A stretch of DNA of 64,000 bases from Desertivirga arenae. GTDB taxonomy: Bacteria > Bacteroidota > Bacteroidia > Sphingobacteriales > Sphingobacteriaceae. Of the stretch, positions 44,201-49,731 are shown in pieces. The first letter of the stretch is position 1, and every line of letters begins with the position of its first letter. Below the pieces are notes generated by a model. The model ran no database searches. It saw only the letters and a program-made list of their open reading frames with translations, and had not been told where the DNA came from. The stretch lies in contig NZ_JAFEWE010000013.1 in NCBI RefSeq assembly GCF_017355785.1, positions 1 to 64,000 on the forward strand. Direction: 5' to 3'. A program made the position numbers and the translations under genes.

Positions 44201-44627
44201 AGTTGATTTTACAGAATTAGGCCGTATTACTGCTTCAGGGAATTCTTCTGTAAAGAAACAATATAATCTTACTGATCAAGCTCCGGCGGATGGTATTAAT
44301 TACTACAGACTCAGTTTGCGGAACGATAATAATGAAATAGCTTATACTTCCCTTGCTTATATTAACTATAGTCTAAAGAACGTCGCTAAAGTCTCACTTT
44401 TTCCAAATCCAGCCACTCACATTCTTAATGTCGCCCTGGATAATCCTCACTCTGTTAAAACCTGGAGCATTATCAGTCCCGAGGGCAAGATATTGAAACA
44501 GAAGCAGGTGTCTAACAACGGAGCTCTGCAGCTGAATGTAGCAGATCTTAGATCAGGTGTTTACATCCTTGATCTGATGGGAGAAGGAAATGAGGTTATA
44601 GCAAGGTTAAAATTCATTAAAAACTAG
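38271..44627 (+). CDS. Giant secreted DUF2341/LamG/cadherin protein with type A T9SS sorting domain
   Basis: The protein has 2118 residues. The signal peptide ends near residue 22 (LLSIAQ). Two large repeat blocks follow, each made of DUF2341 (YSYRKKLTLN, NFVVLLSI, YFYFGS), a LamG domain (DYKAVFHFNE … GIMDEVRIS) and two cadherin-like repeats (GGRFTINSSTG, INYE). Block one is about 25-596 and block two about 601-1166. A third DUF2341 without LamG spans about 1170-1290. A beta-solenoid-like or loop-rich middle leads to a fibronectin-like domain (about 1940-2035) and a type A sorting domain (about 2040-2118, LFPNPATHIL … GVYILDL … LKFIKN). It should be exported by T9SS. DUF2341-LamG pairs are common in glycan-binding surface proteins, so an adhesin or polysaccharide-binding role is likely. 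The next gene starts 13 bases later. Confidence 0.87.
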   Translation: MNLKTRLILIFAGIFMPLLSIAQYYGNYSYRKKLTLNTTTYVSGNADLSNFVVLLSITDNDLIRTGSISDKLRSASANDIAFTDATVTQTSATEYNYQLESYDAATGTLKVWVKIPVLKKASNNTVYFYFGSNTPPAHPSAKDTWTSDYKAVFHFNESSVSTNSGAITNGIGSNNATLSSNTATLEEGKIGKGYKFTGSQNIVTASSVVSTSNQTFTMSAWIKPSDLLASSIDQKIMSNYTPAVGSHTGFQMGIYKNNNSDVPRVQSEFWWGTYGSGTKETGGGTSLVQDGWYFVQTVGEGNGSNAYIRTYVNGVLERSKDAGSDGRNGSLLYLGSGSPSEGTDLRYFKGIMDEVRISEVAKSADWIKTEYNNQAGISGQSFVSIDHLEVLSTPPSVPTDANSAANLISEITTNGTSVGLKASSSSNTAGSISYYLTDDAGGRFTINSSTGEVTVANAGLINYEINPSHTITVLASDTYTTSSSTFTINVINEPEPFVNPVDINSAADQVAENSSNGTTVGITAFSENEGTAVTYSLTDDAGGRFAINSSTGVITVANGNLLNYEANPSHTIIVKATSGSDWKTSTFTIALTDVLEASTGSSYSNYLYRKKLTLNAASYVSGTGELLNFPVLLEIHDTDLKHTGSLSDKIKSATANDIAFKEASGTQSSAGELSYQIESYDAVNGVLKVWVKIPSLKKSVNNEVYMYFGSSNPTSHTPTDTWGSDYKAVFHFNENAFTTNAGGIIDGKGLNNATMTSSANNMTTGIIGSAYSFDGSSQVIKTVNTMPSTTNFTISAWVKRSGNSADQKICSNQDKDNSGRGYKMGIFTDDKPESEFNQGSSIDTRGVDPSYTTINTTDWYYLQTVVDGTALRTYLNGQLYRSRSTTNTGEVGSYLYIGAGALNEWQGLRFYFHGSIDEFRVSSVAKSPDWIATEYNNQRYPSNQGTGLNGGDTFIKTYGSLEFVNTAPTSPTDISSLTNEVPENSEIGTLVGLTVSASDPEQNPVTYSLTDNAGGRFTINSSTGVVSVANKTLLNFEKAQSHTITVQASDGYYTSSQSFTIAVTNVVETISTIEDVNAAANEISEGATIGTIVPITAFAEHEFNATVIYSLSDNAGGRFKINASTGVVSLASENLDYETTSTHTIKVEAKEGATTIVKDFIINVTDYYDFSSGYAFKKSVTLNNNLLNLSSGLSNFPALLRVQDNNLILADRCSGVIGSIANPDIAIIDPTSPTSQLNYKIKSYNSTSGTIDVEVKIPALTSTPKILYVYFGTEAADLSHTQAFTDATYSGVPATPGSDWTSATTTINSNPAAYTSNGTLEVIYKKAETLAGALTYTWTGSVSTDPTNAGNWTCTTSGESNLLPANTGKVTLLIPGGLTNYPVLTASLSAYGITIASGASLSLNGKQLNVKCNFYNNGSLLYNENNSSALAFKGELSNQYYYGNTINGQVGTLEVNNTAGNVILLGGGLDVYSLVTVSSNSLSSNGYLNLKASATTTAAVAPLLNGTSISGDVNAEIFFTGGGYEMRGPRSFSSPVNGMQSTLSTYEQLQKSMIITGPGGESNGFDPGGGLRPNAATLTRYYEPAKVTQSQFVDVGNIKDPLLPGNGVFIYFRGNRNGYTRETATSSHKLNAPFMDPENTAVKLEGPVNQGDVKVDFTFTNNGEAARDGFNLIGNPYQAVIDWEAVEKVGVGTQLVVAKPTGGFATYMKPNNSDVYITANANSSPYTGGTLRYIQPGLAFYAKATGPGSYVKFKEGDKVILTSTETPAKLLSTRQSDVSISIAGVEKPTVKAISSTKILRMNLEGKTNTEESVVLFNPNFDSKAVLNEDATVFGSSTVTFSTLSSDNVRLVINALPTATSTTIIPLNINAENTEDVKLNFTDLSAIGNAQLVLVDSYLNKTIEITSSNASYPFTIDKSVAASYGTTRLKLIVNPPSVLPLEAGSFIARKQNNEVKLNWTTLSESRSKEFLIEKSFNGVDFTELGRITASGNSSVKKQYNLTDQAPADGINYYRLSLRNDNNEIAYTSLAYINYSLKNVAKVSLFPNPATHILNVALDNPHSVKTWSIISPEGKILKQKQVSNNGALQLNVADLRSGVYILDLMGEGNEVIARLKFIKN
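38335..41100 (+). repeat. Large internal duplication (DUF2341-LamG-cadherin block)
   Basis: Units beginning near 38335 and 40070 encode the same domain series in the same order. Matching peptides include RKKLTLN, KVWVKIP, SDYKAVFHFNE, and TEYNNQ. The copies are diverged at DNA level, so this is an old block duplication, not recent amplification. Confidence 0.75.
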
Positions 44628-44640
44628 ACTGATCGCAATC

Positions 44641-44925
44641 ATGATAAAAAGACTTTTTCTTACAGGTATAATATGCCTCTTATTTGCTCTTTATAAGCCT
44701 TGTTTTGCAGGAGAGGCAGATTGCGCTGCAGCTCAGGAAGCTGTAGAAAGTGGCGAAATGGATCCGGAGGATTATGCGGATATGTATCCCTTCTGTAATG
44801 GGGATAGTAATATTGATATGCCCCTGGATGACGGGGTTCCGTACCTGATTATAGCAGCTGCATTATTTGGGGCTATAAAAATATATAGGAAACAAAACGA
44901 ACTAAAGGGGAGTAGGGTAGGATAA
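44641..44925 (+). CDS. Small exported protein with short C-terminal sorting-signal-like tail
   Basis: The protein has 94 residues. Residues 1-23 are a signal peptide (KPCFAG cleavage region). The mature core is short and acidic (two Cys in ADCAAAQ and PFCNGD). It ends with MPLDDGVP, a hydrophobic helix of about 16 residues (YLIIAAALFGAIKI) and a basic tail YRKQNELKGSR. The P-[I/L]-D-x-G, helix, basic-end pattern is the same plan as PEP-CTERM-like sorting tails, and specifically resembles the Bacteroidetes tails I know as PID-CTERM. It would be processed or held at the membrane. It is 13 bases after the 2118-residue T9SS protein gene and so co-transcribed with it. Function unknown. Confidence 0.75.
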   Translation: MIKRLFLTGIICLLFALYKPCFAGEADCAAAQEAVESGEMDPEDYADMYPFCNGDSNIDMPLDDGVPYLIIAAALFGAIKIYRKQNELKGSRVG

Positions 44926-44947
44926 ATATTCAGGTGTAAACAAAGAG

Positions 44948-44980
44948 AAGGGGTAAGACTGAAAAGTCCTACCCCTTTTT
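44948..44980. terminator. Bidirectional terminator overlapping the stop codon of the OstA-like gene
   Basis: AAGGGGTAAGACT pairs with AGTCCTACCCCTT (one mismatch, GAAA loop), followed by TTTTT on plus. The minus-strand gene's TAG (44971-44969) lies inside the stem, so the terminator serves the plus-strand operon and forms the 3' end of the opposing gene. Confidence 0.85.
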
Positions 44981-46969
44981 CTTTTTGGGTGAAGTAGCGG
45001 TAGGTTTAGCTGCCGGAGCTTTTCTTTTAACCGCTGCTGTTCTTTTTATCCCCAGGATTTCTTCCTTTGATTTCGGTCGCTCGTTCGGTTTCCAAACAAA
45101 GCCTTTCAAAATCTCATCGTCTTTATTGATCTTTTCAATAGGGTGGTACTTCCCTTCGGGTTTTCGGATCACCAACACTTCCTGAACCTTGTTGTTTGCA
45201 AATTGTATTCGCATCCGGCTACTCAAGGTCCTGTTCATTCCCGAATAAGCGCTGTCTTCTACCGTGTAATAAATGCTTTCAGCATTACCGTCCACATACA
45301 TCTGATAGAGTTTATTGTCTTTAAATATGCCGGTTAACACTTTTCCTTTAACCTGATTGAATTTACTTGAGTCTAACTGAGTACTGGCAATAAAGCCATT
45401 ATGCTGAAGAAGCATGTTGTCAAGCTTCTGATCTTTCAATTTCAGGAAGATAGTATCTGCAGAAAGCTGAGAGCCTTGGGTCCAGATCATCGGACTTTTA
45501 TAACAACGGATTATGGAATCGGCGTAGCTATAGAAGGCTGAATCAGATTTGGTTTGAAGGTCTGATTTGAAGATCTTTACTTTATGGTAGGCCATGACAA
45601 TGCGGGTGCGTGCCGTATCTAAAGCCGGGTTTTTAGCAGTCTTAGCTAAGGTTGTAGAATCAATGCTTACAGAATCCCTGCCAACAGTCTTAGCTGTATT
45701 TTTTCTGTCTGCCGGGGGTGCTGCTTTAGCAGTTGTCGTAACAGAGTCTTGTGGTACTGCTTGTTTTTTGTTGAATAGGCCAAGCAGCCCTCGCTTCTTC
45801 TTTGCCGGCCTCTTTTTTTCTTCTTCTTTTGGTTGTTCTGCAGGGGCCTCCTGTTCCTGATCTTGTTCTTTAGCAGTTACAGGTGGAGCGGCAGTTTTTG
45901 TTTCAGTTGATGCATTGTCAGGGGTAGCAGTGCCTTCCTGAGCAGTTCCTTCTGCAGGCTGTTCTTCTTCTTGTGCAACTTCTTCGTTTGACTTTAATTC
46001 CTCCTCATTTGCTGGTCGCAGATCTTTAACCAGGATCAGTTTTGTCCTTAAGGTATCTGCCGTCATATAGATCGAATCAACCTTATTCGAATCTTGCTTG
46101 GTTTCCAGGATCACATAGGCATGACCCGTAACAAAAGCGCTCTCGTCCCGCTGATTGTAAACCCCAATATCACCTCTAAGGGTACTTTTCTGTACGGTAT
46201 CTATAAAAGTTACACGTCCGATTGCTCGTCCATTACCTATTCTGCGATCATAATATAAACTGTCGCCTTTTAGGGTCTTACTTCCATCTGTATAAAGATT
46301 TTTCTTTCCAAAATACGCCTGTCCAGTAAGTGTGTTGTAGTTTCCGTTTTCTGTATATAAATTAGTTTGATCCTTTTTCCCCTTGATGTTAGTTGGACCG
46401 TAGAAGTAAGCTATGCGGTTTGCTGTATTATATTTTAGCGTATCAGTTTTAATAATAGCATCAGCAGTATTTACTACAACATCATAACGGAAATAGGCAT
46501 CCTGTGTGGTGGCAAAATAATAACCATTTTTACTGGTAAGTATGTCTCCCTGGTTATCAATTCTTCCTCCATTAACGTAAGTCCCGATTCTTGTGCCAAG
46601 GTTATACGTTAGGAAATTTGTTGTCAACAGCGTTCCACGGTCGTTAAGGCGCACGTTATTGGTAAGTATTGCCTGCCGCGTTGTTCCGTTATAGTTTAAC
46701 AGGTCAGAATAAATAGTCGTACCATTCGGCTGGGTTATAACAACATTTCCAAAAGCATCAAACGTATTAGCATTCTGATTGAAATCTGCACTATCAGCTG
46801 TAAGGGTTGAGCCTTCCTGGGAAAAGATCGGTCTGATGATCCGCATTACACCCTGCTTGGTAAAACCCTTGAAGGATTCTGAAGAAGTAAGTTGCACCTG
46901 CTTCCCCTTCTGAGCGAAGCTGTTAATTGCAGTAAGGATACACAGTATTAGAAAACAAAATTTTCTCAC
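44969..46969 (-). CDS. OstA/LptA-like LPS transport protein
   Basis: The protein has 666 residues and starts with GTG at 46969, chosen because a perfect TAATTTTG box ends four bases upstream and the signal peptide (KFCFLILCILTAINSFAQ) follows at once. Residues about 30-310 are OstA-like beta-jellyroll repeats (LTADSADFNQNANTFDAFGNVVITQ, YFYGPTNIKG, LKGDSLYYD), the fold of LptA, which bridges LPS from the inner to the outer membrane. Residues about 325-440 are a low-complexity Glu/Ala/Pro/Lys linker. Residues 450-630 are a second set of beta repeats, and the end is a Lys-rich tail. Much longer than E. coli LptA (about 185), but Bacteroidetes forms of this size are usual. Diverges from tilS over 83 bases. 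Confidence 0.87.
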   Translation of the reverse strand: MRKFCFLILCILTAINSFAQKGKQVQLTSSESFKGFTKQGVMRIIRPIFSQEGSTLTADSADFNQNANTFDAFGNVVITQPNGTTIYSDLLNYNGTTRQAILTNNVRLNDRGTLLTTNFLTYNLGTRIGTYVNGGRIDNQGDILTSKNGYYFATTQDAYFRYDVVVNTADAIIKTDTLKYNTANRIAYFYGPTNIKGKKDQTNLYTENGNYNTLTGQAYFGKKNLYTDGSKTLKGDSLYYDRRIGNGRAIGRVTFIDTVQKSTLRGDIGVYNQRDESAFVTGHAYVILETKQDSNKVDSIYMTADTLRTKLILVKDLRPANEEELKSNEEVAQEEEQPAEGTAQEGTATPDNASTETKTAAPPVTAKEQDQEQEAPAEQPKEEEKKRPAKKKRGLLGLFNKKQAVPQDSVTTTAKAAPPADRKNTAKTVGRDSVSIDSTTLAKTAKNPALDTARTRIVMAYHKVKIFKSDLQTKSDSAFYSYADSIIRCYKSPMIWTQGSQLSADTIFLKLKDQKLDNMLLQHNGFIASTQLDSSKFNQVKGKVLTGIFKDNKLYQMYVDGNAESIYYTVEDSAYSGMNRTLSSRMRIQFANNKVQEVLVIRKPEGKYHPIEKINKDDEILKGFVWKPNERPKSKEEILGIKRTAAVKRKAPAAKPTATSPKKKKG

Positions 46970-46973
46970 GATG

Positions 46974-46981
46974 CAAAATTA
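46974..46981 (-). promoter_or_regulatory. TAnnTTTG -7 box abutting the GTG start of the OstA-like gene
   Basis: On the minus strand TAATTTTG-CATC-GTG: an exact box ending four bases before the start codon. It supports the GTG start and suggests a leaderless transcript. Confidence 0.6.
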
Positions 46982-47040
46982 GTCTTTTAAAAAGATAAAT
47001 AGTACCACCGGCTATTATAAGTCTTTAAACAATAAAATGA

Positions 47041-47048
47041 TACTTTTG
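47041..47048 (+). promoter_or_regulatory. TAnnTTTG -7 box abutting the tilS start
   Basis: TACTTTTG-ACCT-ATG: an exact box ending four bases before the ATG. With the mirror-image box of the OstA-like gene it occupies both ends of an 83-base divergent intergenic region. Confidence 0.6.
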
Positions 47049-47052
47049 ACCT

Positions 47053-48387
47053 ATGTTGCCAACCGAGCGCTTTTTAACATTTATTCAACAGCAGCAACTC
47101 TATAATACAGACAAGAAAGTTTTACTGGCTGTAAGTGGCGGTCGCGACTCGGTACTTATGGTAAAGCTGTTTAACGCAGCATCTTTGTCCTTTGGTATAG
47201 CGCATTGTAACTTTGGTCTTCGTGGCAGTGAATCAGAAGGTGATGAGGTTTTTGTGAGAGAGCTTGCCCTTGAAATGGGCGTAAGTTTCTTTTCAGTAAG
47301 GTTCGATACCCAAAAGTATGCTACCGATAGAAAGGTGTCTATTCAAATGGCCGCCCGGGACCTTCGTTATCACTGGTTGGAAAAGATACGGGAGGAAAAC
47401 GACTTTGAGGCTATTGCATTGGCACATCATGCAAGTGACGTGACAGAAACTATTTTACTTAATCTAACTCGGGGAACGGGGATTGCCGGAATGCATGGCA
47501 TAAAGGTAAAAAGAAACAATCTTATTCGCCCAATGCTGTTCTTAAAACGCGAAGAGGTTGATGAGATAGTAGGATCAGAAACGATCGTGTACAGGGAGGA
47601 TAGTTCAAACCTGTCCGCCAAATATGCCAGAAATAAAATAAGGCTTGAGGTCATTCCCAAGCTGAAGGAGTTGAATCCGGCCCTCGACGAGACGTTCGAA
47701 AAGAACAGTAGACGATTCGGACAGCTTGAGGAATTTTTGAACATCCAGGTAAGTGGACTTAGAAATGGTCTTTTTAAAAAACTTCCGGAGGGACTAATTG
47801 AAATTGAACTTCAGAAACTGAAAGAGCTGCAGCCCCTGGAACTGTTATTGTTTGAGCTCTTTAAGCCTTTTAATTTTTCAGAAGCAGTGCTGGCGGATCT
47901 GGTAGGTACCTGGAGAGGAGAACCCGGAAAAGTATACGAATCCACAAGTCATCTTATTGTTCTGGACCGCAACAAGCTGATTCTGGAGGAGAGATTGTGT
48001 AAGGAGTCAGAGGAAGTAATTTGGCATTGTGATCGCAGGCAACTGGAGTACCTCGGCCGGCAATACACGAGTGAAACCGTTGGTAGTGAAAATTTAAGTA
48101 TTGAAAGAAGCAGGGAGAAAGCTTTTTTTGACGAAAATTTGTTACAATACCCCTTAAAGCTGCGTCTATGGGAAGAAGGGGATTATTTCTATCCTTTCGG
48201 AATGAAAGGCAAGAAAAAATTGAGCGACTATTTACGGGAGATGAAAGTCCCTCTTACGCAGAAGGGGAAGATACCTCTCTTAGTGAACGGAAATGGTGAC
48301 ATTTTATGGGTTATTGGTTACCGGACAGATGAGCGGTATAAAGTAGGTCCCCAAACAAAAAAAATTAGTATATTCAAGCAAATCTAA
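47053..48387 (+). CDS. tilS: tRNA(Ile)-lysidine synthetase
   Basis: The protein has 444 residues. The N-terminal PP-loop ATPase motif is LLAVSGGRDSVLMV (SGGxDS) near residue 28, followed by HCNFGLRGSESEGDE, LAHHASDVTETILLNLTRGTG (the LAHH…D..ET signature) and YREDSSN. The C-terminal TilS domain includes LWEEGDYFYPFGMKGKKKLSDYLRE. It converts C34 of tRNA-Ile(CAU) to lysidine so that AUA is read as isoleucine; essential in nearly all bacteria. It is transcribed divergently from the OstA-like gene and is followed after four bases by the PH-like membrane protein gene. Confidence 0.95.
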   Translation: MLPTERFLTFIQQQQLYNTDKKVLLAVSGGRDSVLMVKLFNAASLSFGIAHCNFGLRGSESEGDEVFVRELALEMGVSFFSVRFDTQKYATDRKVSIQMAARDLRYHWLEKIREENDFEAIALAHHASDVTETILLNLTRGTGIAGMHGIKVKRNNLIRPMLFLKREEVDEIVGSETIVYREDSSNLSAKYARNKIRLEVIPKLKELNPALDETFEKNSRRFGQLEEFLNIQVSGLRNGLFKKLPEGLIEIELQKLKELQPLELLLFELFKPFNFSEAVLADLVGTWRGEPGKVYESTSHLIVLDRNKLILEERLCKESEEVIWHCDRRQLEYLGRQYTSETVGSENLSIERSREKAFFDENLLQYPLKLRLWEEGDYFYPFGMKGKKKLSDYLREMKVPLTQKGKIPLLVNGNGDILWVIGYRTDERYKVGPQTKKISIFKQI

Positions 48388-48391
48388 GAGC

Positions 48392-48883
48392 ATGAGCAGC
48401 AAGCCTGTTTTTGAAGAAAAACAATACCTGGGTCGGGATTTTAATCGCATCAGCATTCGTGCTGTGATGATTCTTTTTTGTATTGCAGCTTATTACATTA
48501 CGGAAGGAAGGGAAAGGAACGGCGATTTATTCCTACTGGTAGGAGCAGGAATTTTTATTGTTTCCATTATCATGCTTTTTATGGTTCATTACCGCACCAC
48601 TGTTAAGAACGGAAGTCTTATCCTGGACGGCTTATGGACCACCAAGTTGGTTAAGATAGACTTGAATAGTATTGCCAAAGTTGAAAGAAGGAAATATAAT
48701 TCTTTTATCATCAATAATCCGGTGTACAACCTTCATCAAAATGGTAAGGTCCGCTTTTATGCCAGTGGAAAGGAAGCTATTTATTTAACTGACAGGGATG
48801 GTTTGGAATACATAATAGGCACTCAAAATCCGGAGGAACTGGAGCGGGCAATAAAGGGCGAGTTGTCGAAAAAGACTGCATAG
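48392..48883 (+). CDS. Small membrane protein with PH-like domain
   Basis: The protein has 163 residues. Two hydrophobic helices lie at about 25-42 and 48-67 (VMILFCIAAYYI and LFLLVGAGIFIVSIIML). They are followed by a cytosolic beta-rich part of about 85 residues (TTVKNGSLILDGLWTTKLVKIDLNSI … GLEYIIGTQNPEELERAI) that fits a bacterial PH (bPH-like) domain. The function is unknown; bPH proteins often scaffold membrane complexes. It is only four bases behind tilS, so it is co-transcribed with it. A 241-base stretch after it (48884-49124) shows a small AGAGT/ACTCT stem and otherwise nothing I can support. Confidence 0.7.
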   Translation: MSSKPVFEEKQYLGRDFNRISIRAVMILFCIAAYYITEGRERNGDLFLLVGAGIFIVSIIMLFMVHYRTTVKNGSLILDGLWTTKLVKIDLNSIAKVERRKYNSFIINNPVYNLHQNGKVRFYASGKEAIYLTDRDGLEYIIGTQNPEELERAIKGELSKKTA

Positions 48884-49124
48884 TGAGAGTTCTAACACTC
48901 TGAAAAACAGAACCCATAGTGTATTTAGTACAGATGTAAAAAAGCTATACAGTCCGACCTCTTTTTTGTTCAGTGTGCTGATTTTCTTACACCTCTTCTT
49001 AAACCAAAAGTTAATTTTAATTTTTCTTACTTAATTATTGCGCTTAAGTAGCCTGAACCTGCCTGAGTTACAGTATTCTGGACTAAACTTTGCTTAAGTA
49101 TTAGCATATTAAATCCCAGTCTTT

Positions 49125-49268
49125 ATGATTTTAAAAACGTACACTCCGGCAGAGAATCCTTACCATAAATCGAAGTTTTCTTACGCAGAAAATAGAAAGT
49201 TTGATGCTTTTATGTACCTGCTCCTTTTAATGGTTGTTTTATCGTTGGCAATCTATACTTCCCTTTAA
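49125..49268 (+). CDS. Predicted 47-residue single-helix membrane protein
   Basis: An ATG at 49125 opens a 47-codon frame to TAA at 49266-49268. The peptide begins MILKTYTPAENPYHKSKF, is polar and basic to about residue 27, then has one hydrophobic helix (DAFMYLLLLMVVLSLAIYTSL) ending the protein. This fits a tail-anchored or single-span inner-membrane miniprotein. It lies 14 bases before the 84-residue gene on the same strand, which favours a real gene. There is no homologue I recognise and no clear promoter; a near match AAACTTTG lies at 49084-49091. Moderate to low confidence. Confidence 0.45.
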   Translation: MILKTYTPAENPYHKSKFSYAENRKFDAFMYLLLLMVVLSLAIYTSL

Positions 49269-49282
49269 AATCTGCAACATTT

Positions 49283-49537
49283 ATGCATCAGGTGGAAGTA
49301 AGAGATCAGGTCCGGGAAATTTTGCATAAAATGGCAAAGAAGCCATCAAATACTTTTTTAGATACCATTGCTTGTTACCACAATGAGGGTAAGCTTGATT
49401 ATAACCATATTCGTAAGGCTATTATTCTAGGCTTCAGGTCTGGCGATAAGAATGCGGTTCTTTTAGGCTCTCTACTACTCCAGCTTGAACCACAAGAGGT
49501 TCATGAGCTTGTAAAGCAAAAACCTTTGTTCAATTAA
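49283..49537 (+). CDS. Small uncharacterised helical protein
   Basis: The protein has 84 residues with no signal peptide. It reads as all-helical and amphipathic: EVRDQVREILHKMAKKP, FLDTIACYHNEGKLDY, IRKAIILGFRSGDKNAVLLGSLLLQLEPQEVHELVKQ. I do not recognise a family. The middle (HIRKAIILGFRSGDKNA) has a repeat-helix flavour as in TPR-like or death-like folds, but it is too short to assign. It follows the 47-residue membrane protein gene by 14 bases, so the pair may act together, the helix anchoring the soluble partner. A short inverted repeat follows at 49551. Confidence 0.6.
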   Translation: MHQVEVRDQVREILHKMAKKPSNTFLDTIACYHNEGKLDYNHIRKAIILGFRSGDKNAVLLGSLLLQLEPQEVHELVKQKPLFN

Positions 49538-49550
49538 TCCTATCATTAGT

Positions 49551-49566
49551 AGAAGATACATCTTCT
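49551..49566 (+). other. Short inverted repeat after the 84-residue gene
   Basis: AGAAGAT-AC-ATCTTCT, a near-perfect palindrome followed by a T-rich stretch (TATTTCTTTT). It could be a weak terminator or a protein-binding site. The remaining gap to 49731 shows nothing else I can support. Confidence 0.35.
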
Positions 49567-49731
49567 TATTTCTTTTGACACCAACCCGGTTGAGCAGTAA
49601 TCCCGGCGTTCTCATAATTCAATTTGTCTTTCTGGTTATACTTAAGATCACCATCATCCCTTAATTTTAATTAGTGATATATCATTAGCCCTTATTATTT
49701 TCGTTAATAATTACTTGCTTCAACCAGGCCA

